Shown in pieces: positions 16,958-26,511 of a stretch of DNA of 64,000 nucleotides. The translations under genes were made by a program, and so were the position numbers. The stretch lies in contig NZ_PGVA01000004.1 of assembly GCF_002860125.1 (NCBI RefSeq), positions 1 to 64,000 on the forward strand, given 5' to 3'. Position 1 is the first letter of the stretch. Each line of letters opens with the position of its first letter. This stretch comes from Bacillus canaveralius (GTDB lineage Bacteria > Bacillota > Bacilli > Bacillales > Cytobacillaceae). The notes beneath the pieces were generated by a model, which was not told the origin of the DNA, did not search any database, and saw nothing but the letters and a program-made list of their open reading frames with translations.

Positions 16958-18064
16958 GTGAATGACCAACATTTTACCTGTATTGGCTGCGGAATAAAAA
17001 TCCAAACCGGGAATCCCGGGGAATTGGGGTATGCCCCGCAGTCGTCGTTAGAGAAAGAAGCGATTATTTGCCAGCGCTGCTTTCGCTTAAAACACTATAA
17101 CGAGGTTCAAGACGTCAGCTTAACGGATGACGATTTTCTCAAGATTCTCAATGGAATCGGTAAAACCGATGCGCTAATTGTTAAAATTGTCGATATTTTC
17201 GACTTTAATGGCAGCTGGCTTCCGGGCCTGCACCGCTTTGTCGGCGACAATAAAATTTTGCTCGTCGGCAATAAGGTTGATCTCCTTCCGAAATCGGTTA
17301 AGCGCGGCAAGCTTGTGCATTGGATGAAGCATGAGGCAAAGCAGCTCGGTTTAAAGGCTGAGGAAGTATTTTTAGTAAGTGCCGCAAAGGGGCATTTTAT
17401 TAAAGAAACCGCAGCTGCGATTGAGGAATATAGAGAAGGTAAAGATGTCTATGTTGTCGGTTGTACCAATGTCGGCAAATCAACATTTATTAACCGGATT
17501 ATCAAGGAGGTTACAGGTGAGGAGGATGTGATTACGACCTCTCATTTTCCGGGAACCACTCTTGATATTATTAAAATACCGCTGTCAGACGAAAAGGCGA
17601 TCATCGATACACCTGGGATCATCAACCATCATCAAATGGCTCATTTTGTCGATAAGCGTGATTTAAAGATCATCACCCCGAAGAAGGAAATAAAAGCAAA
17701 GATTTATCAATTAAATGAGGGGCAAACATTGTTCTTCGGCGGCCTGGCCCGATTTGATTATATTAGCGGCGGCCGGCGATCAATCGTTTGCTACTTATCC
17801 AATGATCTAATGATCCACCGCACGAAAACCGAAAAAGCAGCTGAACTCTATAATGATCACGCCGGCGAAATGCTGTTCCCGCCGCGCAAGGAGCAGCTTG
17901 ATACTTTTCCGGAGCTCGTCAGGCATGAATTTACAATAAAAGAAGCGAAAACGGATATCGTTTTTTCAGGCCTCGGCTGGGTAACAGTGAATGATTCAGG
18001 CGCAAAGGTGGCTGCTTATGTTCCACGCGGCGTCCATGTGATGCTGCGGAAGTCATTAATATAG
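16958..18064 (+). CDS. yqeH: Circularly permuted GTPase YqeH, 30S ribosome assembly
   Basis: A 368-residue GTPase needed for 30S subunit biogenesis. An N-terminal zinc finger (CIGCGIKIQ and CQRCFRLKHYN) precedes the G domain in permuted order: G4 GNKVDLLP, G5 SAAKGH, G1 GCTNVGKST, then G3 DTPG. A C-terminal RNA-binding-like domain ends MLRKSLI. The start is GTG 16958, 3 bp after the yqeG stop, behind GGGAGG. The permuted order is normal for YlqF/YqeH-type GTPases. Confidence 0.95.
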   Translation: MNDQHFTCIGCGIKIQTGNPGELGYAPQSSLEKEAIICQRCFRLKHYNEVQDVSLTDDDFLKILNGIGKTDALIVKIVDIFDFNGSWLPGLHRFVGDNKILLVGNKVDLLPKSVKRGKLVHWMKHEAKQLGLKAEEVFLVSAAKGHFIKETAAAIEEYREGKDVYVVGCTNVGKSTFINRIIKEVTGEEDVITTSHFPGTTLDIIKIPLSDEKAIIDTPGIINHHQMAHFVDKRDLKIITPKKEIKAKIYQLNEGQTLFFGGLARFDYISGGRRSIVCYLSNDLMIHRTKTEKAAELYNDHAGEMLFPPRKEQLDTFPELVRHEFTIKEAKTDIVFSGLGWVTVNDSGAKVAAYVPRGVHVMLRKSLI

Positions 18065-18192
18065 AAATAACTTATGCTTTATAACGATCCACCTTATAAA
18101 AAGAAAACTGCTTCTACGCGAGGGGCCTGAAACAAGTTTCTTCCTTTGTAAGGTGGACAACGAGCTTACGTTTTTCTGGGGGGGAGAGAGAT

Positions 18193-19032
18193 TTGAAGAA
18201 ATTGTACGGAGTAATCGGTGATCCGATTGCCCATTCGATGTCACCAATTATGCACAATGATCTATTTCAATTTTACCAAATTGATGCCCATTACCATCCG
18301 TTCCATATACGAAAAGAACAATTGCAGGATGCTGTCAACGCTTTGAAAACGATCGGCATTGCTGGATTCAATGTCACGGTCCCGCATAAAGGCGAAATCA
18401 TCAAATGGCTGGATGAGATTGACCCCCTTGCAGAAGCAATCGGAGCCGTTAATACAGTCGTTAACCGCAACGGCAGATTAACAGGCTATAATACAGACGG
18501 TCCCGGCTTTGTAAGAGGATTAAGGCGGCTCATCCCATCGCTTTGGGGCCAACGAGTCCTGATTGTCGGTGCTGGCGGGGCAGCAAAAGCGATTTATTAC
18601 ACGCTTGCGCAGGAAGGCATCAACGAGATTGATATATGCAACCGGACTGCCGAAAAAGCCGTTGCGCTTAAGAGCGGCTGTCCTTTTTCGGTGCAGACGG
18701 AGATTCTGTCGATAAAGGAAGCGGAGGAAAAGCTCAATCAATATAGTTTGCTTATTCAAACAACGCTGATTGGGATGGAGCCGGCAACTGATTTTTCACC
18801 CCTTTCGCTTGAAAACCTTAATCGCAACGCTTTTATTAGTGATATTATTTATAATCCGCTTGAAACAAAGCTTTTGCGGGAAGCTAAAAAGAAAGGCGTG
18901 GGTACCCAGAACGGCATCGACATGTTCGTCTACCAGGGGGCACTTGCTTTTCAAAACTGGACCGGCATCGTGCCGGATACTGCAAGAATGAAAATCAATG
19001 TAACAAAACAATTGGGAGGAAATCCATGCTAA
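18193..19032 (+). CDS. aroE: Shikimate dehydrogenase
   Basis: NADPH-dependent reduction of 3-dehydroshikimate to shikimate in aromatic amino acid synthesis. Substrate-site motif GFNVTVPHK with the catalytic lysine, NTDGPGF, nucleotide-binding GAGGAAKA and the C-terminal TQNGIDMFVYQGALAF motif are present; 279 residues. The start is TTG 18193 behind a G-rich SD (GGGGGGGAGAG). A 128-bp gap before it contains the inverted repeat CCACCTTA/TAAGGTGG. The 3' end overlaps yhbY by 7 bp. Confidence 0.95.
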   Translation: MKKLYGVIGDPIAHSMSPIMHNDLFQFYQIDAHYHPFHIRKEQLQDAVNALKTIGIAGFNVTVPHKGEIIKWLDEIDPLAEAIGAVNTVVNRNGRLTGYNTDGPGFVRGLRRLIPSLWGQRVLIVGAGGAAKAIYYTLAQEGINEIDICNRTAEKAVALKSGCPFSVQTEILSIKEAEEKLNQYSLLIQTTLIGMEPATDFSPLSLENLNRNAFISDIIYNPLETKLLREAKKKGVGTQNGIDMFVYQGALAFQNWTGIVPDTARMKINVTKQLGGNPC

Positions 19033-19316
19033 CCGGGAAACAAAAACGTTTTTTAAGGTCGAAAGCCCATCATTTAAACCCGATCTTTCAAGTAGGCAAG
19101 GGTGGTGTAAATGAAAACATGGTCAAACAAATTGCCGAAGCGCTTGAAGCCAGGGAATTAATTAAAATAAGTATTTTGCAAAATAGTGAAGAAGACAGGG
19201 ATACTGTCGCAGAAAAACTAGTAGCAGGGACGGGAGCAGAGCTTGTCCAAATTATCGGGAATATAATTGTTCTCTACAAGGAATCAATGGAAAACAAGCA
19301 GCTAACCCTTCCGTAA
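19026..19316 (+). CDS. yhbY: Ribosome-associated RNA-binding protein YhbY (YqeI), CRM domain
   Basis: A 96-residue single-CRM-domain protein starting MLTGKQKRFLRSKAHHLNP and containing the GKGG loop (VGKGGVNENM), typical of YhbY. It binds pre-50S particles in other bacteria. It overlaps the aroE end and precedes nadD, an order fixed across Bacillus. SD: GGGAGGA. Confidence 0.93.
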   Translation: MLTGKQKRFLRSKAHHLNPIFQVGKGGVNENMVKQIAEALEARELIKISILQNSEEDRDTVAEKLVAGTGAELVQIIGNIIVLYKESMENKQLTLP

Positions 19317-19359
19317 CGAAGGCCGCATCAGTTAATGGATTGAGAGGGAGGTTCTCATT

Positions 19360-19926
19360 TTGCGAAAAATCGGTATTCTTGGCGGTACATTTGATCCGCC
19401 CCATTACGGACATTTGCTGATAGCGAATGAGGTATTGGCAGCGTTGGATCTGGAAGCGATTTGGTTTATGCCTAATCAGGATCCGCCCCACAAGAATAAA
19501 GCAAAAGTTCAAAGTGAGCACCGTTTAAGAATGCTGGAGCTGGCTACTCTCGACCATCCCCGATTTCAGATCGAACCGCTGGAGTTAACAAGGAAAGGCC
19601 GGTCTTATACAATTGATACAATGCGATTGTTAAAACAAAAATATCAAAATGTAAGCTTTTATTTTCTGATTGGGGCAGATATGATTGAATATTTGCCTAA
19701 ATGGCATCGAATCGACGAGTTAATGGAAATGGTTCAGTTTGTCGGAGTAAGGCGTCCTTCCTATAGCCACGAAACCTCGTTTCCGATCAGCTATGTTGAG
19801 GTCCCTGAAATGGGTGTTTCGTCCAGTATGTTGAGAGAGCGGTTACTGAAGGGCAAAACAGTCAGGTATTTATTGCCTGAATCGGTCAGGACATATATTG
19901 AGGAGAATAACTTATATGGATCGTAA
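19360..19926 (+). CDS. nadD: Nicotinate-nucleotide adenylyltransferase
   Basis: Transfers AMP to nicotinate mononucleotide to give deamido-NAD. The nucleotidyltransferase motif [11 protein letters not shown] is at residues 7-17 and the C-terminal SSSMLRERL corresponds to the ISSTxxR motif; 188 residues. TTG 19360 follows GAGAGGGAGG. It overlaps yqeK by 11 bp, so they are translationally coupled. Confidence 0.95.
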   Translation: MRKIGILGGTFDPPHYGHLLIANEVLAALDLEAIWFMPNQDPPHKNKAKVQSEHRLRMLELATLDHPRFQIEPLELTRKGRSYTIDTMRLLKQKYQNVSFYFLIGADMIEYLPKWHRIDELMEMVQFVGVRRPSYSHETSFPISYVEVPEMGVSSSMLRERLLKGKTVRYLLPESVRTYIEENNLYGS

Positions 19927-20494
19927 AAAGGCTCTCGAGCTTGTGAAAATTCAATTGACCGAGCACCGCTATAAGCATACGATCGGCGTAATGGAAACGG
20001 CAATTCAGTTGGCGCGCCAATACGGTGCCGATGTGAAAAAGGCAGAACTGGCAGCGATCTTCCACGATTATGCAAAGTTCCGTCCGAAGGATGAAATGAA
20101 ACATATTATTATTGCTGAAAAAATGCCCGCTGATTTATTGGCTTATAGCAGTGAGCTTTGGCACGCGCCCGTCGGTGCTTTTCTTGTCGCAAAGGAAGCG
20201 GGGATAACCGATCCTGAAATTCTGGACGCAATTCGCTACCATACTTCAGGACGAGCGGGAATGACGCCGCTTGAAAAAATTATCTATATAGCTGATTATA
20301 TCGAACCGGGACGACAATTTCCCGGGGTAGATGAGGTCAGGGAGCTCGCAGAAACAGACCTTGAGCAAGCGCTCGTCCGCTCCGTGCAAAATTCGCTGGT
20401 TTTTTTAATCAAACAAAACCAGCCAGTATACCCGCAAACCTTAATGACCTATAACGATTTAGTAACAAAGAGGAGGATTCACCTGAATGAATGA
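19916..20494 (+). CDS. yqeK: HD-domain hydrolase YqeK (Ap4A hydrolase-like)
   Basis: A 192-residue HD-superfamily metal-dependent phosphohydrolase. The histidine of HTIGVMETA, the HD pair in IFHDYAKF and later His/Asp residues ([24 protein letters not shown]) supply the metal site. Family members cleave diadenosine tetraphosphate symmetrically. ATG 19916 is inside the nadD end with GAGGAG upstream. It overlaps rsfS by 8 bp. Confidence 0.9.
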   Translation: MDRKKALELVKIQLTEHRYKHTIGVMETAIQLARQYGADVKKAELAAIFHDYAKFRPKDEMKHIIIAEKMPADLLAYSSELWHAPVGAFLVAKEAGITDPEILDAIRYHTSGRAGMTPLEKIIYIADYIEPGRQFPGVDEVRELAETDLEQALVRSVQNSLVFLIKQNQPVYPQTLMTYNDLVTKRRIHLNE

Positions 20495-20843
20495 ACGGGA
20501 AATTTTATTAACAGCCGTAAAAGCAGCAGACGATAAAAGAGCGGAAGATATTGTGGTCCTGAACATGAAGGGAGTTTCGCTTGTCGCCGACTATTTTATC
20601 ATTTGCCATGCTAATTCTGACAAGCAGGTTCAAGCGATTGCCCGGGAGATGAAGGAGAAGGTCGAAGAACTGGGCCATTCCACCAACAGGATAGAGGGCT
20701 TTGATGAAGCGAAATGGGTGCTCGTTGACCTCGGCGATGTCGTCGCCCATATTTTCCATCGCGATGAGCGAAGCTATTACAATCTGGAACGGCTATGGGG
20801 AGACGCACCGCTTGAAAACGTGCAAAGTGAGCTCAATTTATGA
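20487..20843 (+). CDS. rsfS: Ribosomal silencing factor RsfS
   Basis: Binds L14 on the 50S subunit and prevents subunit joining under starvation. The 118-residue DUF143 fold shows VADYFIICHANSDKQVQAIA and the C-terminal DVVAHIFHRDERSYYNLERLW signature. It overlaps both neighbours by a few bases. SD: GAGGAGG at about 20471-20477. Confidence 0.95.
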   Translation: MNEREILLTAVKAADDKRAEDIVVLNMKGVSLVADYFIICHANSDKQVQAIAREMKEKVEELGHSTNRIEGFDEAKWVLVDLGDVVAHIFHRDERSYYNLERLWGDAPLENVQSELNL

Positions 20844-21586
20844 CATACGAGAAATTCGCTTATTTGTACGATGAACTGATGAAGGATGTCCCATATGACA
20901 AATGGGTTGATCTCTTAATGGAAAAAACGGAAAAGTACGCTGTCAATGGGAGGCACCTGCTTGATCTTGCCTGTGGTACGGGTGAGCTTTCAATTCGGTT
21001 GGCGAGGGCGGGTTTTAGCGTTTCCGGTGTGGATTTGTCTGCGGATATGCTCACGGTTGCTCAAGCAAAAGCGGCGGAAAACCGGCTCGCTATTGGTTTT
21101 TATCAGCAAAACATGGCAGAGGTGACCGGTTTTGATGAAGTGGATATTGCAGGCATCTTTTGTGATTCTTTGAATTATCTGGAAACGAAGCAGGATGTGA
21201 AAGACACCTTCAGGAGTGTGAATAGCCAGCTGAAAAAAGGCGGGCTTTTTCTGTTTGATGTCCATTCTATCTATAAAGTGACGAAAATTTTTATGAATGA
21301 AACGTTTGCTGTCGATGACGAAAAAATTTCGTATATTTGGAACTGTTTTCCCGGCGACGTCCCAAACAGTGTCGAGCATGATTTAACTTTTTTCGTGCTT
21401 GATGAACTGAGCGGCAAGTATGATCGCTTTCAGGAATACCACAAACAACGGACTTTCCCTATTTATGAGTATGAGGGCTGGCTGCAGGAAGCAGGCTTCG
21501 ATGTTCTTGAAATACTCGCTGATTTTGAGGATGATGAACCGGACGAGCAGTCGGAGCGAATTTTTTTTATTGCAAGAAAAAAATAA
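20840..21586 (+). CDS. yqeM: Class I SAM-dependent methyltransferase YqeM
   Basis: A 248-residue methyltransferase with SAM motif I LLDLACGTGELS, motif II GVDLSADML and a GIFCDSLNYL post-motif. The substrate is unknown. It is the last gene of the yqeG operon, overlapping the rsfS stop by 4 bp (ATGA-type coupling). The C-terminal half carries a YEGWLQEAGF segment common to this group. Confidence 0.88.
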   Translation: MTYEKFAYLYDELMKDVPYDKWVDLLMEKTEKYAVNGRHLLDLACGTGELSIRLARAGFSVSGVDLSADMLTVAQAKAAENRLAIGFYQQNMAEVTGFDEVDIAGIFCDSLNYLETKQDVKDTFRSVNSQLKKGGLFLFDVHSIYKVTKIFMNETFAVDDEKISYIWNCFPGDVPNSVEHDLTFFVLDELSGKYDRFQEYHKQRTFPIYEYEGWLQEAGFDVLEILADFEDDEPDEQSERIFFIARKK

Positions 21587-21610
21587 AAGCCGGCGTTTTC
21601 GCCAGCTAAC

Positions 21611-21652
21611 AAGCTTGCAGAGAATAATTTTTTCTCTGCAAGTTTTTTTTAT
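21611..21652. terminator. Bidirectional terminator between yqeM and comER
   Basis: CTTGCAGAG pairs with CTCTGCAAG around AATAATTTTTT and is followed by eight T. The smaller repeat GCCGGCG/CGCCAGC lies just before it. Confidence 0.85.
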
Positions 21653-21685
21653 GGATTAGGAAGGATTTTTTCACGCAAAAGAGAA

Positions 21686-22516
21686 TTAATTTATTTGAGA
21701 AGGAAACTGCTTTTCAATCCCCTTTAAATCTTCACGGAATTTTTCATGAGTGGCCGCGAATACGTGTTCGAAAATATCCCCAAGCTCGCTCTCAAGGATT
21801 TTGATTCCTTCGCCAGTTATTCCGCCTTTTACGCACACTTTTTCCTGGAGTGCCGGCAGCGTAAAAATGTCCTTTTTTAACAGTTCTCCCAGCCCGATCA
21901 GCATCTCACTTGTCAACTTTGTTGCTGTCTCCGCGTCAATCTCTGTCTCTTTTTCCGCCGCTTTGATAAACCTCTGAACGAGATAGCTGAAAAAAGCCGG
22001 ACCGCAGCTGACGATATCAGATGCTACCCTTGTTATGTTTTCTTCGATTTCAACCGGGACAGAAACGGAAAGAAACAAATTCCAGATCCCGTCCTTCCAT
22101 CTGGCGTCACACCGTTCACCGAAAGTTACGAGCGATACTCCTGCAAGAGCACGGTTTGTAATGCTTGGAATCACTCTCGCCACCGAACAAGGAACAGCCT
22201 GTTCCAATTGTCCTGTACTTATTGGGCTTGTGATTGAAACGACGCACATGTCCGCACTTAAGTGCGGGTAAATTTCCCGCAGAACCTGACGGATATCATG
22301 CGGCTTGACACATATGAAGATTAAATCGGACATTTGTGCAGTTGCGGCCGGTTGGTCTGTGACCGTTATATCTTTAAATTTGGCTTGAATGTCCAATGCT
22401 TTTAACTTTGTTCGGTTCGTAATCGTCATTGAAGAAGGGGGCACTGCTTTTCCTTCAATCATAGCCTCTGCAAGAATTCTCCCCATATTACCAGTACCAA
22501 TGATCCCAACCCTCAT
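21686..22516 (-). CDS. comER: ComER, pyrroline-5-carboxylate reductase-like protein
   Basis: A 276-residue ProC-family NAD(P)-binding protein starting MRVGIIGTGNMG (Rossmann glycine motif), with FICVKPHDI and a C-terminal dimerisation domain. In B. subtilis comER lies divergent from comEA and is linked to biofilm and sporulation signalling rather than proline synthesis; a true reductase role is not excluded. ATG 22516 (reverse) has GAGGAGG. It shares a 90-bp divergent region with comEA. Confidence 0.9.
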   Translation of the reverse strand: MRVGIIGTGNMGRILAEAMIEGKAVPPSSMTITNRTKLKALDIQAKFKDITVTDQPAATAQMSDLIFICVKPHDIRQVLREIYPHLSADMCVVSITSPISTGQLEQAVPCSVARVIPSITNRALAGVSLVTFGERCDARWKDGIWNLFLSVSVPVEIEENITRVASDIVSCGPAFFSYLVQRFIKAAEKETEIDAETATKLTSEMLIGLGELLKKDIFTLPALQEKVCVKGGITGEGIKILESELGDIFEHVFAATHEKFREDLKGIEKQFPSQIN

Positions 22517-22605
22517 AGCTGTTTTTCCTCCTCTTAAGCCGGCTTTCTCATAAAAGGATATGAAGCAACTGACCGTTTATTCCAAAAAGAAAGGAATGAT
22601 GTATT

Positions 22606-23220
22606 GTGAAGGAAATTTTTAAAAAGTACAAATATGTTATGATCGCGCTAGCGGTTTTTTCAGCAGCGGCTATTTTCTATTATCAAGAACCGGCGAAAGA
22701 AGAAGAGGGGACAGTAACCGATTTAGAGGATTGGGGCACTGGTGAAAAGCCGGTTCCCGAAAAGACTGAGGCAGAACCAAAAACGATCATGGCCGACATA
22801 AAAGGGCAAGTAGTCCATCCTGGAGTATATGAAACCGCAGCGGGTGAGCGGGTTATTGATTTGATTGAGAAGGCGGGTGGGCTCACCCCGGACGCTGATC
22901 AGGCTGCCGTGAATTTTGCCTTGCAGGTAACAGATGAGATGATGGTTTATATACCGGCGATCGGCGAGGAAACGGGTGTGACTGGAGGTGCTTCTCCGAC
23001 TGCCGGACCAACCGGAAATGATACTGAACTGGTAAATATTAATACGGCTGATCCAGCCGCGCTCGAAACATTGCCGGGGATCGGCCCTTCGAAGTCAGCA
23101 GCAATCATTGAATACCGGGACACGAATGGAGCTTTCAAAACGGTTGACGACTTAAAATCGATCAGCGGGATTGGTGAAAAAACCTTTGAGAAGTTAAAAG
23201 ACAAAATTATTGTGAAATAG
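22606..23220 (+). CDS. comEA: Competence DNA-binding protein ComEA
   Basis: Membrane-anchored receptor for transforming DNA, 204 residues. A transmembrane helix lies at about residues 10-25, then an acidic linker, a SLBB domain (IKGQVVHPGVYE onwards) and a C-terminal pair of helix-hairpin-helix motifs (LPGIGPSKSAAII and ISGIGEKTFEKL) that bind DNA. The start is GTG 22606 behind AAAGGAATGATG. It is first of comEA-comEB-comEC. I saw no convincing ComK box upstream. Confidence 0.95.
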   Translation: MKEIFKKYKYVMIALAVFSAAAIFYYQEPAKEEEGTVTDLEDWGTGEKPVPEKTEAEPKTIMADIKGQVVHPGVYETAAGERVIDLIEKAGGLTPDADQAAVNFALQVTDEMMVYIPAIGEETGVTGGASPTAGPTGNDTELVNINTADPAALETLPGIGPSKSAAIIEYRDTNGAFKTVDDLKSISGIGEKTFEKLKDKIIVK

Positions 23221-23315
23221 CAGAATGTCATTGACCAACTTTCATGAAACGATTTAAACTTATGGAGACCAAGCCCGAAACTTCCATGACTATTAAAAGC
23301 GAGGGGAAACTGAAG

Positions 23316-23870
23316 ATGGAGCGTATTTCCTGGAACGAATATTTTTTGGCGCAAAGCCATTTGCTGGCCCTTAGAAGCACGTGTACACGGCTGACCGTTG
23401 GTGCGACGATTGTCAGGGATAAGCGGATTATCGCGGGAGGATATAATGGTTCGATTGCTGGTGGAGACCATTGCATTGATGAAGGATGCTATGTGATTGA
23501 TAACCATTGTGTCCGGACTATACATGCGGAAATGAACGCTCTTTTGCAATGCGCAAAGTTCGGGGTTCCGACTGCCGGCGCAGACATTTATGTCACCCAT
23601 TTTCCATGCTTGCAATGCTGTAAAGCAATCATCCAGGCTGGGATTAAAACGGTATTTTATGCGGAGGATTATAAAAACCACCCGTATGCGCTCGAGCTCT
23701 TTGAGAAAGCAGGCGTTAAAGTAGAGAAGGTGGAATATACAAGTAGACAATCGGTTGATAACGAGTTGGTCGATCAATTATTGCACGAGCTTGAGGAGAG
23801 CGGCGTCGATCAGGAGATTGTCCGGAACTTTTCTGAACGCGCCAGAAATCTTATCAAAGATCGGGCATAA
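23316..23870 (+). CDS. comEB: ComEB, dCMP deaminase family protein
   Basis: A zinc deaminase of 184 residues with the ligands of HAEMN (H-A-E near residue 70) and PCLQCC. It deaminates dCMP to dUMP in related proteins. In B. subtilis it is dispensable for transformation although located in the comE operon. ATG 23316 (MERISWNEYFLAQSH) follows GAGGGG and matches the conserved N-terminus; an upstream in-frame ATG at 23244 is not supported. The C-terminus is longer and more charged than in B. subtilis. Confidence 0.93.
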   Translation: MERISWNEYFLAQSHLLALRSTCTRLTVGATIVRDKRIIAGGYNGSIAGGDHCIDEGCYVIDNHCVRTIHAEMNALLQCAKFGVPTAGADIYVTHFPCLQCCKAIIQAGIKTVFYAEDYKNHPYALELFEKAGVKVEKVEYTSRQSVDNELVDQLLHELEESGVDQEIVRNFSERARNLIKDRA

Positions 23871-23889
23871 CAGTCGTTTTAACGGTATT

Positions 23890-23918
23890 ACAGCCTTGCC
23901 AGTTCACAGCAAGGCTGT
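23890..23918 (+). other. Strong hairpin between comEB and comEC
   Basis: A perfect 10-bp stem, ACAGCCTTGC with GCAAGGCTGT, has a 9-nt loop and only a short GTTTG tail. It could be a partial terminator or mRNA processing signal that lowers comEC expression relative to comEA and comEB. Confidence 0.55.
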
Positions 23919-23960
23919 GTTTGCCTGCCCCAGGTGATAGTTAAAAAGAAAGGAATACTA

Positions 23961-26288
23961 ATGAAAGGTAAACTTATTTATTTCGCTCCGCCTTCGTTAC
24001 TGGGCCTTCTTGCTGCATTTGAAAACGTTTATCTGTTTACATTGCTGATGGCTGCATTTAGCTTGTTTCTAGTTAAACGGAAAAACTTTCGTGCTCCTCA
24101 AATCGGTGTCGCTTGTCTTCTTTTTGTTATATTCTTCATAGCTGGCAAGACGGCCGTTCTCCAAAATGAAACATCAATAAATGGACATGAAAACAGATTC
24201 CAGTTAATTTTTAATCAGGAAACGAAAGTGGATGGCGATGTATTGCAGGCCCATGCCGCAGTGAGCGGGCGCCATGAAAAAATCGCCCTGCGGTATTATA
24301 TTGCTACCGAACAGGAGCAGGAATTCATTCGCGCGAATATCATGCCCGGCACGAAATGCAGTGCTTACGGAGAACTCAGCAGACCCGCTTTGCCAACCAA
24401 TTTAAATGCCTTTAATTATCGTGACTTTCTATACAGAAAAGGCATCTTCTGGACGTTTGAGGCTGCAAAAATCGACCTTCAATCGTGTACAAGAGCGAAA
24501 CCGACCCCCTTTTCATTCCTGCAAAGCATCCGCCAGAAAGGAACTGCGTATATAGACAGGCATTTTCCTGAAGCCACTGCTCAAGTTTCCGCAGCACTCA
24601 TTTTTGGAGATCGTAATTTATATAATCCAGAAACGATGAAGAACTACCAGGCAGTAGGGATTATTCACCTGCTTGCCATTTCAGGTCTCCAAGTCGCACT
24701 TTTAGCCGGGATGATTTTTATATGCGGCGTGCGAGTCGGGATCACGCGGGAAAAGATGATCAATGCATTATTTTTGTTTTTGCCGGTTTACGCCATTTTG
24801 ACCGGCGCTTCGCCATCTGTTAACCGCTCATGTTTGATGCTTTTGTTAGTCCTTGCAAGCATGAAAATAAAGGGCAAATACAAAATCTCTCCCGCAGACG
24901 CAATCAGCCTCGCCTTTGTGATCTACCTGGCTATTTCCCCATTTGCCATCTATTACGCCGGATTTCAGCTTTCCTTTGTTGTCAGTTTTTTTCTTGTTGC
25001 TTCATCTCGTATTTTGAGCCGATTTCACGGTCCGATCAGCCAGCTTGTCGCTGTTTCCTTTGTTGCGCAGCTTGGATCGTTGCCGATCTTGCTGTATCAT
25101 TTTTATGAGCTTTCGCTTATTTCGCTGTTCGCAAATGTACTGTTTGTTCCATTTTTTTCAGCAGTATTGCTTCCGCTCACCTTGATTATTTTTCTCCTCC
25201 ATTTGCTGTCGGCAACGCTTGCCGGTCCACTGCTGTTCTTTTTGAACCTGATTATTGAAACATCCGACCAGCTCGCCAATATCCTCTCCTCGATTCCTTT
25301 TTCCACTTTTACACTGGGGAGACCTTCGTGGTTGCTGTTGCTTTTTTATTTAGTCACGATTGTCAGTTTCTTTTTGCTATGGGAAAAAATGTCTGACCGT
25401 TGGCAGATCACCAGGATTATATGGCTCATCATTATTCCATTAACGGTTCACAGCATGTCTCATTATATCTCCCCAGCCGGGGAAGTAACCTTTATTGATG
25501 TAGGGCAGGGGGATAGTTCATTAATTATTTTGCCAAACGCCCGCGGAACATACTTGATTGACACAGGGGGGACAGTCCGGTTCGGGGAAACGGAACAGTG
25601 GCGGCAAAAGAAAGATCCTTTTGAAGTTGGCAGCGACGTTCTTGTTCCATTTTTAAAAAGCAAAGGAATCCGCCAAATTGACAAGCTGATCCTGACTCAC
25701 GGTGATGCAGATCATCTTGGTGGCGCACTGTCGCTTATCGGAGAAATAAAGGTAGCGGAAATTTTAATGCCACAGGCACCGGACCGAGCCGAATTGGAGC
25801 GGCAAGTTATTGCTGCTGCCGTGAAAGAGAAAGTGCCAATCAAGTTTGTAACAGAGGGGATGGGCTGGAACAAGGGGACCGCCGCTTTTGACATTATTTC
25901 TCCCGACCCTGCCGCACCATTTGAAAGAAACAATTCATCGATTGTTGTCCGGGCGCATTTCGGCGGATTGGACTGGCTATTCACTGGGGATTTGGAAGCG
26001 GAGGGGGAAGAATTGCTTTTAAGAAAGCATCGAGATTTGCATGCCGACGTGTTGAAAGCCGGACACCATGGCAGCAAAACCTCCACATCGGAACCCTTCA
26101 TTAACCAATTGCAGCCAAAGGCTGCGATCATTTCAGCAGGAAGGAAGAACCGGTTTGGCCATCCCCATCCTGAAGTAGTAGCAAGACTGGAGGACAGGAA
26201 CATTAAAATTTTCCGGACCGATCAACAAGGAGCGATCACCTATACTTTTAGAGGAAATTCGGGAACCTTTTCAAGCGTACTTCCATAG
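23961..26288 (+). CDS. comEC: ComEC/Rec2 DNA internalisation channel protein
   Basis: Polytopic membrane protein of 775 residues that carries single-stranded DNA into the cell. An N-terminal OB-like DUF4131 region is followed by the competence domain with many hydrophobic helices (HLLAISGLQVALLAG motif) and a C-terminal metallo-beta-lactamase-like domain with HGDADHLGGA, which may degrade the non-transported strand. ATG 23961 follows AAAGAAAGGA; an ATG at 23934 lacks an SD. No frameshift is seen, so the transformation channel looks complete. Confidence 0.95.
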   Translation: MKGKLIYFAPPSLLGLLAAFENVYLFTLLMAAFSLFLVKRKNFRAPQIGVACLLFVIFFIAGKTAVLQNETSINGHENRFQLIFNQETKVDGDVLQAHAAVSGRHEKIALRYYIATEQEQEFIRANIMPGTKCSAYGELSRPALPTNLNAFNYRDFLYRKGIFWTFEAAKIDLQSCTRAKPTPFSFLQSIRQKGTAYIDRHFPEATAQVSAALIFGDRNLYNPETMKNYQAVGIIHLLAISGLQVALLAGMIFICGVRVGITREKMINALFLFLPVYAILTGASPSVNRSCLMLLLVLASMKIKGKYKISPADAISLAFVIYLAISPFAIYYAGFQLSFVVSFFLVASSRILSRFHGPISQLVAVSFVAQLGSLPILLYHFYELSLISLFANVLFVPFFSAVLLPLTLIIFLLHLLSATLAGPLLFFLNLIIETSDQLANILSSIPFSTFTLGRPSWLLLLFYLVTIVSFFLLWEKMSDRWQITRIIWLIIIPLTVHSMSHYISPAGEVTFIDVGQGDSSLIILPNARGTYLIDTGGTVRFGETEQWRQKKDPFEVGSDVLVPFLKSKGIRQIDKLILTHGDADHLGGALSLIGEIKVAEILMPQAPDRAELERQVIAAAVKEKVPIKFVTEGMGWNKGTAAFDIISPDPAAPFERNNSSIVVRAHFGGLDWLFTGDLEAEGEELLLRKHRDLHADVLKAGHHGSKTSTSEPFINQLQPKAAIISAGRKNRFGHPHPEVVARLEDRNIKIFRTDQQGAITYTFRGNSGTFSSVLP

Positions 26289-26316
26289 AATATATCAATA
26301 ATAGTCACCCTGACTA

Positions 26317-26350
26317 AACGAAAAGAGACTGCATAAGAACATGCAGTCTC
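26317..26350 (-). terminator. Terminator of yqzM (also after comEC)
   Basis: Perfect 10-bp stem GAGACTGCAT with ATGCAGTCTC, loop AAGAAC. On the reverse strand it is followed by TTTTCGTTT. Confidence 0.75.
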
Positions 26351-26376
26351 CATGATTTTCATATGTATCCCGTAAC

Positions 26377-26511
26377 TTAAGAGCCGATCAATTTAATGAC
26401 TGTTGCAATTATAAATATCGTTGCAAAAAATCCGAAAGAAACAACGAATCCTACGCCGGAGTCAATGGCATCGTTACGCTTACTTTGTACGTTTGTTTCA
26501 AATTCATTCAC
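26377..26511 (-). CDS. yqzM: YqzM family small membrane protein
   Basis: A 44-residue peptide starting (GTG) MNEFETNVQSKRNDAIDSG followed by a single transmembrane helix rich in F, I, V and T, ending KLIGS. It matches YqzM, found at this exact position between comEC and holA in Bacillus. SD TAGGAGGGAT lies upstream of the GTG. Function unknown. It is too short for most gene callers. Confidence 0.9.
   Translation of the reverse strand: MNEFETNVQSKRNDAIDSGVGFVVSFGFFATIFIIATVIKLIGS

Noticed and set aside
22517-22605. ComK box in the comER-comEA gap
   Set aside because: I looked for paired AAAAN5TTTT motifs and found none with correct spacing.
22947-23777. 276-codon reverse frame opposite comEA-comEB
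   Set aside because: It spans two well-supported genes and their gap on the other strand, with no SD or homology.
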